From Xinfangfangia pollutisoli (GTDB lineage: Bacteria > Pseudomonadota > Alphaproteobacteria > Rhodobacterales > Rhodobacteraceae), in contig NZ_JAICBZ010000001.1 in NCBI RefSeq assembly GCF_020179405.1, positions 124,001-188,000 on the forward strand: a DNA stretch of 64,000 nucleotides, read 5' to 3'. The notes under the pieces were generated by a model that did no database searches, was not told where the DNA came from, and saw nothing but the letters and a program-made list of their open reading frames with translations. This document shows, in pieces, positions 60,603-64,000 of this stretch (position 1 is the first letter of the stretch; each line of letters starts with the position of its first letter). The position numbers and the translations under genes are program-made.

Positions 60603-61285
60603 TTGCGCCCCTCGCCGAACTCGTCGCGGATCGCGTCGCGGGTTTCGCGCCAGATCCGCTCGATCAGGTCATGTTCCATCCGATAGGCGCCGGGCACATC
60701 GCCCTCGATGATCGCCTGGAACACCCGGGCGGTATCGTCCAGCGACAGGTCCACCACGCCCGGGTTGCGGCGATACAGGTGATAGCGATAGCGCAGCGCC
60801 TGCTTTTCCAGCCCCTTCAGCAGCCGGTGCAGCGTGGCATTGTCGGCGATCTGGTAGATCAGCTCCGAGCCGCGCACGTCATGCGAGAAGAACAGCCGCG
60901 CATCGCCGGCTTCGCGCGCGGCGCGCATCGCATCCAGCACCTGGGCCAGTTGGGCCTTCAGCGCGGTGTTGGTCGAGCGCGCGGCCTGTTCGGCGGCAAT
61001 CGCCTCAAGCGCCACGCGGCAGCTGTAGATTTCATCGAAATCGCGCAACGACATCGGCGTGACCCAGATGCCGCGCCGCGCTTCGCGCAGGACCAGCCCG
61101 TCGCGTTCCAGGGACCGCAGCGCATCGCGCACCGGCGAGCGGCTGACACCGTAGCGTTCGGCCACTTCCTCTTCGGTCAGGCGTTCGTTCGGGGCGAGTT
61201 CCAGGAAGACAATCGCCTCTTCCAGGATCGAGACAAGATTGTCTGCGATGCCGGCCGAAAGCTTATAGGCATGTCCTGTGTTCAT
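60599..61285 (-). CDS. GntR-family (FCD) transcriptional regulator
   Basis: The 228-residue regulator has a winged helix (about 20-85, recognition part YGVSRSPVRDALRSLERDGLVLREARRGIWVTPM) and a helical FCD domain (about 90-220) with metal-binding His residues suggested by FFSHDVRGSELIYQIA and the RYHLY stretch. It leads the operon and probably regulates it, being sited 10 bp after the palindrome at 61295-61310. Confidence 0.9.
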   Translation of the reverse strand: MNTGHAYKLSAGIADNLVSILEEAIVFLELAPNERLTEEEVAERYGVSRSPVRDALRSLERDGLVLREARRGIWVTPMSLRDFDEIYSCRVALEAIAAEQAARSTNTALKAQLAQVLDAMRAAREAGDARLFFSHDVRGSELIYQIADNATLHRLLKGLEKQALRYRYHLYRRNPGVVDLSLDDTARVFQAIIEGDVPGAYRMEHDLIERIWRETRDAIRDEFGEGRK

Positions 61286-61294
61286 GAATTCACC

Positions 61295-61310
61295 ATACTG
61301 TATCCAGTAT
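61295..61310. promoter_or_regulatory. Candidate GntR operator upstream of the hydroxyproline-type operon
   Basis: ATACTG, spacer TATC, CAGTAT: a perfect 6+6 dyad ending 9 bp before the GntR start codon, in an AT-rich pocket (TATACAAT follows at 61309-61316). FCD-GntR proteins often bind TGTATACA-like sites of this sort. Negative autoregulation is probable by position. Confidence 0.55.
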
Positions 61311-61513
61311 ACAATGCAAGCGATTCCTTCTTTTGCGGGCCCATCGCCGCGTCGGCGCGGTGGGCCTTGGGTGAAAGGGCAAGGTGTGGGAATGGCTTAG
61401 CACGATCAACGCAGGCGGCACGCAATGCGGCACAGGCCGACGCTCTGGGCGCGGCCCTGTCACCCGGCTGCAACGGCCGGGCGGGGTTCGGGGCAGGGGG
61501 GTGGGGCGGCCGG

Positions 61514-63763
61514 CTACAGCGCGTCGCGCAACCACGCCAGCAGCCGGCGCTGCACCCAGGGGTTGCTTTTGAACGTCGCGTGATCGTCATTGGGCGAGAT
61601 CAGCAGATCGTAGGACTTGCCCGCCCGCGCCAAAGCCAGGCCCAGTTGCAGGCTAAGCGCGGGCAGCACGTTTTCATCCATGTCGCCATGCCCGATCAGC
61701 AGCCGGCCCTGCAGGCGCCCGGCCAGACGGGCGTTGCAGGTATCGTCATAGCTGGTGCTGCCATCGGCATGGCGGATCAGCGGACCCTGCCATTTCTCGG
61801 GCCAGCAGCGGTTGTAGCCGGTCAGGTCATGGCTGCCGGCGGTCGCAACAGCGGCGCGATAGACCCGGGGATGCGCCAGGATGGCGCGCGCCGCCGCGTG
61901 GCCGCCGGCGGAATGGCCGATGATGCCGATCCGGTCCGGGTCCAGCCAGGGCCGAGTCGCGGCAAGCTGCGGGTAGGCGGCGACATGATCGGACAGGAAG
62001 CCGGGATCGCCCAGATTGCCATGGCACAGATCGTGGAACGCCTTCGACCGCCAGGGCGTGCCGCGCCCGTCCATCATCAGCACCGCAAATCCCAGCGCTG
62101 TCGCGGCATGGGCCATGGCAAGCTTCGACAATTCGTCCTGCGGCAGGGCCGAGCGCGGGGTCTGGATGCATTGCGGGCCGGGATAGACCATGTCGAGCAG
62201 CGGATAGCGCTGGCCGGGCTCCAGCGTCAGCGGGCGCCAGAGCATGCCGAAGAGCCGGGTCTCGCCATCGGCGGCCAGAAGCGTGACCCGCTCGGGCGTC
62301 ACCAGATCCAGATCGGTATGGCCCTGTTCCAGATCGGCGATCACAGCGCCATCGGACAGGCGCAACAGCCGGCTGCGGCCCAGATCGCCCGCGCCCGCGC
62401 TGGTCACCACGATATGCGCCAGATCCGGCGACAGCGGGGCGGGCACCGGACCGGCGCCGGTCTCGATCAGTTCGGACCAGCCCAGATCGCGCAAATGGGG
62501 CGCATGATCGCCCGGATCGGGCGTCAGCACCCGCATCGCCCCACCATCCAGCCCGGCCAGGCAGATCCGCCGCGCATAGGGATCGGCGCTGGTCTCGCCG
62601 CTGCCGGACAGATAGATCACCTGGCGCCTTGCCGGATCGACCGCCAGGATCTCGACCACGGGCGCATCGCCCGAGGTGATCTGGCGGGTGATCGCGCCGC
62701 TGCGCAGATCGCACAGATACAGATGCGCATAGCCGTCGCGCTGCGAGAACCAGATCAGCTCGTCCGTCGCATCCAGCAGGCGGATGTTCGGCATGCCGCC
62801 ATAGGCCATGTGGATGTCGACGAAGGTTTCGGCGGTTTCGGTGATGACCCGCCGGGCGGCGCCGGTGGCGGCCTGGGTTTCGACCAGGGTGATCGCGCGC
62901 TCGTAGCGGTCATGCTCCAGCCAGAACACCCTTTGACTGTCGCCGCTCCACCAGGCTTCGCGCTTCTCCAGGCCCGAGGTCTCGGTCACATCGGCCGGGC
63001 CGCAGGGGATGATGCGGCCGGTGTCGATCTCGATCACCGCCTGATGGGCGACGGGCAGGGCCGTGTCGCCGGCAAAGGCATTGCGCATCTCGTGCAGGAT
63101 CGGGCCGGGGCCGCCGCCCTCGGTGACATTCTGCACCAGCGCGACCCGGCGCACCGCGCGTTCGTCCAGCTGATAGGTGAAGATCCGGCGCGAATCCGGC
63201 GACCAAAGCGCGATGGGCGGCAGGGCGATGCCGCGGCGACGCAGATGCAGGGTCTCCAGGCTTTGATCGGGCGATTTCGCCCATTCGAAATGCGGTGCGG
63301 CGCTGTGGGTCAGCCGCCGCTCGGGCCCGCCTGCGGCCGGGCGCAGCCACAGATCGCCATCGCGGCGGAACAGGATCCATTGCCCATCGGGCGACAGGCT
63401 TTCGTCATCGGCATGCGGGCGCGGCGCCAGGGCCGTCAGCCGGCCGGCGCCGAAATGCCAGCGCGACCGGCCTGCGGCCAGGGTCACGCCGGTTGCATCC
63501 TGCGCCAGGATCAGCAGCCGGGCGAAGACCGCGTCATCCCCCAGCGCGGCGCGCAGGGCCGGATGGTCGAAGGCGGGCGCGCGGCTGCCGTCGACCGAGA
63601 CCAGAACATAGTCGGGCAGGCCCGCGGTCTGGCGGCGATACCAGAACCGCCCCGCATCCAGCCAATAGGGCGCGACGGCCAGATTGCAGCAGGCGGCGCG
63701 CAGCGCGTCGGGCAGCCGCGCCTCGGCCGCGGGGGGCAGTCGCAGATTGGCGCGGTCAGTCAT
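61514..63763 (-). CDS. S9-family (dipeptidyl-peptidase IV-like) serine peptidase
   Basis: The 749-residue protein has an N-terminal beta-propeller (about 30-480, with LSPDGQWILFRRDGDLWLRP and WSPDSRRIFTYQLDERAV) and an alpha/beta-hydrolase domain (about 500-749). The catalytic triad is visible: Ser in GIIGHSAGGHAAA (about 625), Asp in HGDMDENV (about 698) and His in NDDHATFKS (about 732). No signal peptide is apparent, so the enzyme probably cleaves imported oligopeptides in the cytoplasm. ATG 63763 overlaps the upstream dipeptide ABC ATPase gene, indicating a peptide uptake and breakdown operon. Confidence 0.92.
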   Translation of the reverse strand: MTDRANLRLPPAAEARLPDALRAACCNLAVAPYWLDAGRFWYRRQTAGLPDYVLVSVDGSRAPAFDHPALRAALGDDAVFARLLILAQDATGVTLAAGRSRWHFGAGRLTALAPRPHADDESLSPDGQWILFRRDGDLWLRPAAGGPERRLTHSAAPHFEWAKSPDQSLETLHLRRRGIALPPIALWSPDSRRIFTYQLDERAVRRVALVQNVTEGGGPGPILHEMRNAFAGDTALPVAHQAVIEIDTGRIIPCGPADVTETSGLEKREAWWSGDSQRVFWLEHDRYERAITLVETQAATGAARRVITETAETFVDIHMAYGGMPNIRLLDATDELIWFSQRDGYAHLYLCDLRSGAITRQITSGDAPVVEILAVDPARRQVIYLSGSGETSADPYARRICLAGLDGGAMRVLTPDPGDHAPHLRDLGWSELIETGAGPVPAPLSPDLAHIVVTSAGAGDLGRSRLLRLSDGAVIADLEQGHTDLDLVTPERVTLLAADGETRLFGMLWRPLTLEPGQRYPLLDMVYPGPQCIQTPRSALPQDELSKLAMAHAATALGFAVLMMDGRGTPWRSKAFHDLCHGNLGDPGFLSDHVAAYPQLAATRPWLDPDRIGIIGHSAGGHAAARAILAHPRVYRAAVATAGSHDLTGYNRCWPEKWQGPLIRHADGSTSYDDTCNARLAGRLQGRLLIGHGDMDENVLPALSLQLGLALARAGKSYDLLISPNDDHATFKSNPWVQRRLLAWLRDAL

Positions 63764-64000
63764 GGCGCAGGGCCTCGATCGGGAAGTGGCAGGTATAGCT
63801 GACATCGCCTTGCGTCACCCGCGGCGGCGGCGTCTGGCGGCACAGGTCGCGGGCGAAGGGGCAGCGGCTGTGGAACTCGCAGCCCTGCGGGCGCTGGGTC
63901 AGGCTGGGCACCTCGCCCTCAAGATGCAGCCGCGCGCGCCGCGCCTCGGGGTCGATGATCGGATTGGCCGACAGCAGCGCCGCCGTATAGGGGTGGCGCG
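63756..64000 (-). CDS. Oligopeptide/dipeptide ABC transporter ATP-binding protein, C-terminal part
   Basis: Only the last 80 or so residues are inside the window; the gene continues past 64000. They read as the C-terminal oligopeptide-type extension: RHPYTAALLSANPIIDPEARR, then the Cys-rich segment GCEFHSRCPFARDLC, found in DppD/DppF ATPases. The stop overlaps the peptidase start by 8 bp, which links peptide import and hydrolysis. Confidence 0.9.
   Translation of the reverse strand, partial: RHPYTAALLSANPIIDPEARRARLHLEGEVPSLTQRPQGCEFHSRCPFARDLCRQTPPPRVTQGDVSYTCHFPIEALRHD

Noticed and set aside
60581-63802. A 1073-codon frame on the plus strand across the epimerase, GntR and peptidase genes
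   Set aside because: It spans three unrelated well-supported genes and has the low-complexity composition of a mirror frame.

Overview
The window is GC-rich DNA, almost entirely coding, with long runs of overlapping (ATGA) or nearly abutting genes. It looks like an extrachromosomal replicon (large plasmid or chromid) of a Paracoccus-like member of the Rhodobacteraceae. The grounds are a replication initiator whose C-terminus resembles DnaA domain I (the DnaA-like replicase type of Rhodobacterales plasmids), an adjoining parA-parB pair, a DUF1403 gene and a group-2 Pha/Mrp antiporter with fused A and B subunits. The species call is inference from gene content, not from a search.

Layout. (1) 1-5314: two overlapping GntR regulator genes (the left one cut by the edge) divergent from a TRAP transporter (dctPQM), followed by a type II dehydroquinase and a quinate/shikimate dehydrogenase; probably uptake and oxidation of quinate- or shikimate-like acids. 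(2) 5504-13236: the replicon backbone. An ScpB-like protein and a DUF1403 protein face away from a tyrosine recombinase; a second recombinase follows; then parB, parA, a 0.5-kb origin-like gap and the replicase. Four identical 16-bp perfect palindromes (candidate parS) lie in this block, two of them inside parA and parB. Each recombinase is preceded by a related 29-bp dif-like site (11-bp arms ending ATAA and beginning TTAT, 7-bp spacer). (3) 13262-19304: phaAB-C-D-E-F-G cation/proton antiporter operon.

(4) 19590-33620: a tight minus-strand run of 12 genes with FAD 2-hydroxyacid dehydrogenase, acyl-CoA synthetase, rhodanese, AhpD-like protein, molybdopterin oxidoreductase, ThDP enzyme, FGGY kinase, class II aldolase, NAD 2-hydroxyacid dehydrogenase, CaiB-type CoA-transferase and a two-subunit CoA-transferase-like enzyme. 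Divergent from it (33862-40260) is a polyamine-type ABC importer with a fused permease, an IclR regulator and a semialdehyde dehydrogenase. Two related palindromes of IclR type flank the divergent promoter. The substrate is unknown to me. (5) 40289-41152: tandem universal stress protein. (6) 41405-48865: a ROK regulator followed by a sugar ABC importer, a BadF-type sugar kinase and a SIS protein, probably an amino-sugar or glycosylamine island, closed by a strong bidirectional terminator at 48871-48903.

(7) 48920-61285: a minus-strand operon led by an FCD-GntR regulator and a two-cysteine proline-racemase-family epimerase, then an amino-acid ABC importer, two aldehyde dehydrogenases, GMC oxidoreductase, HpcH/HpaI aldolase, D-amino-acid dehydrogenase and a 2-hydroxyacid dehydrogenase. 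Hydroxyproline or a relative is the best guess for the substrate. (8) 61514-64000: an S9 prolyl-oligopeptidase-type peptidase overlapping the end of a dipeptide ABC ATPase gene that continues past the edge. I saw no rRNA, tRNA, CRISPR array or insertion sequence.
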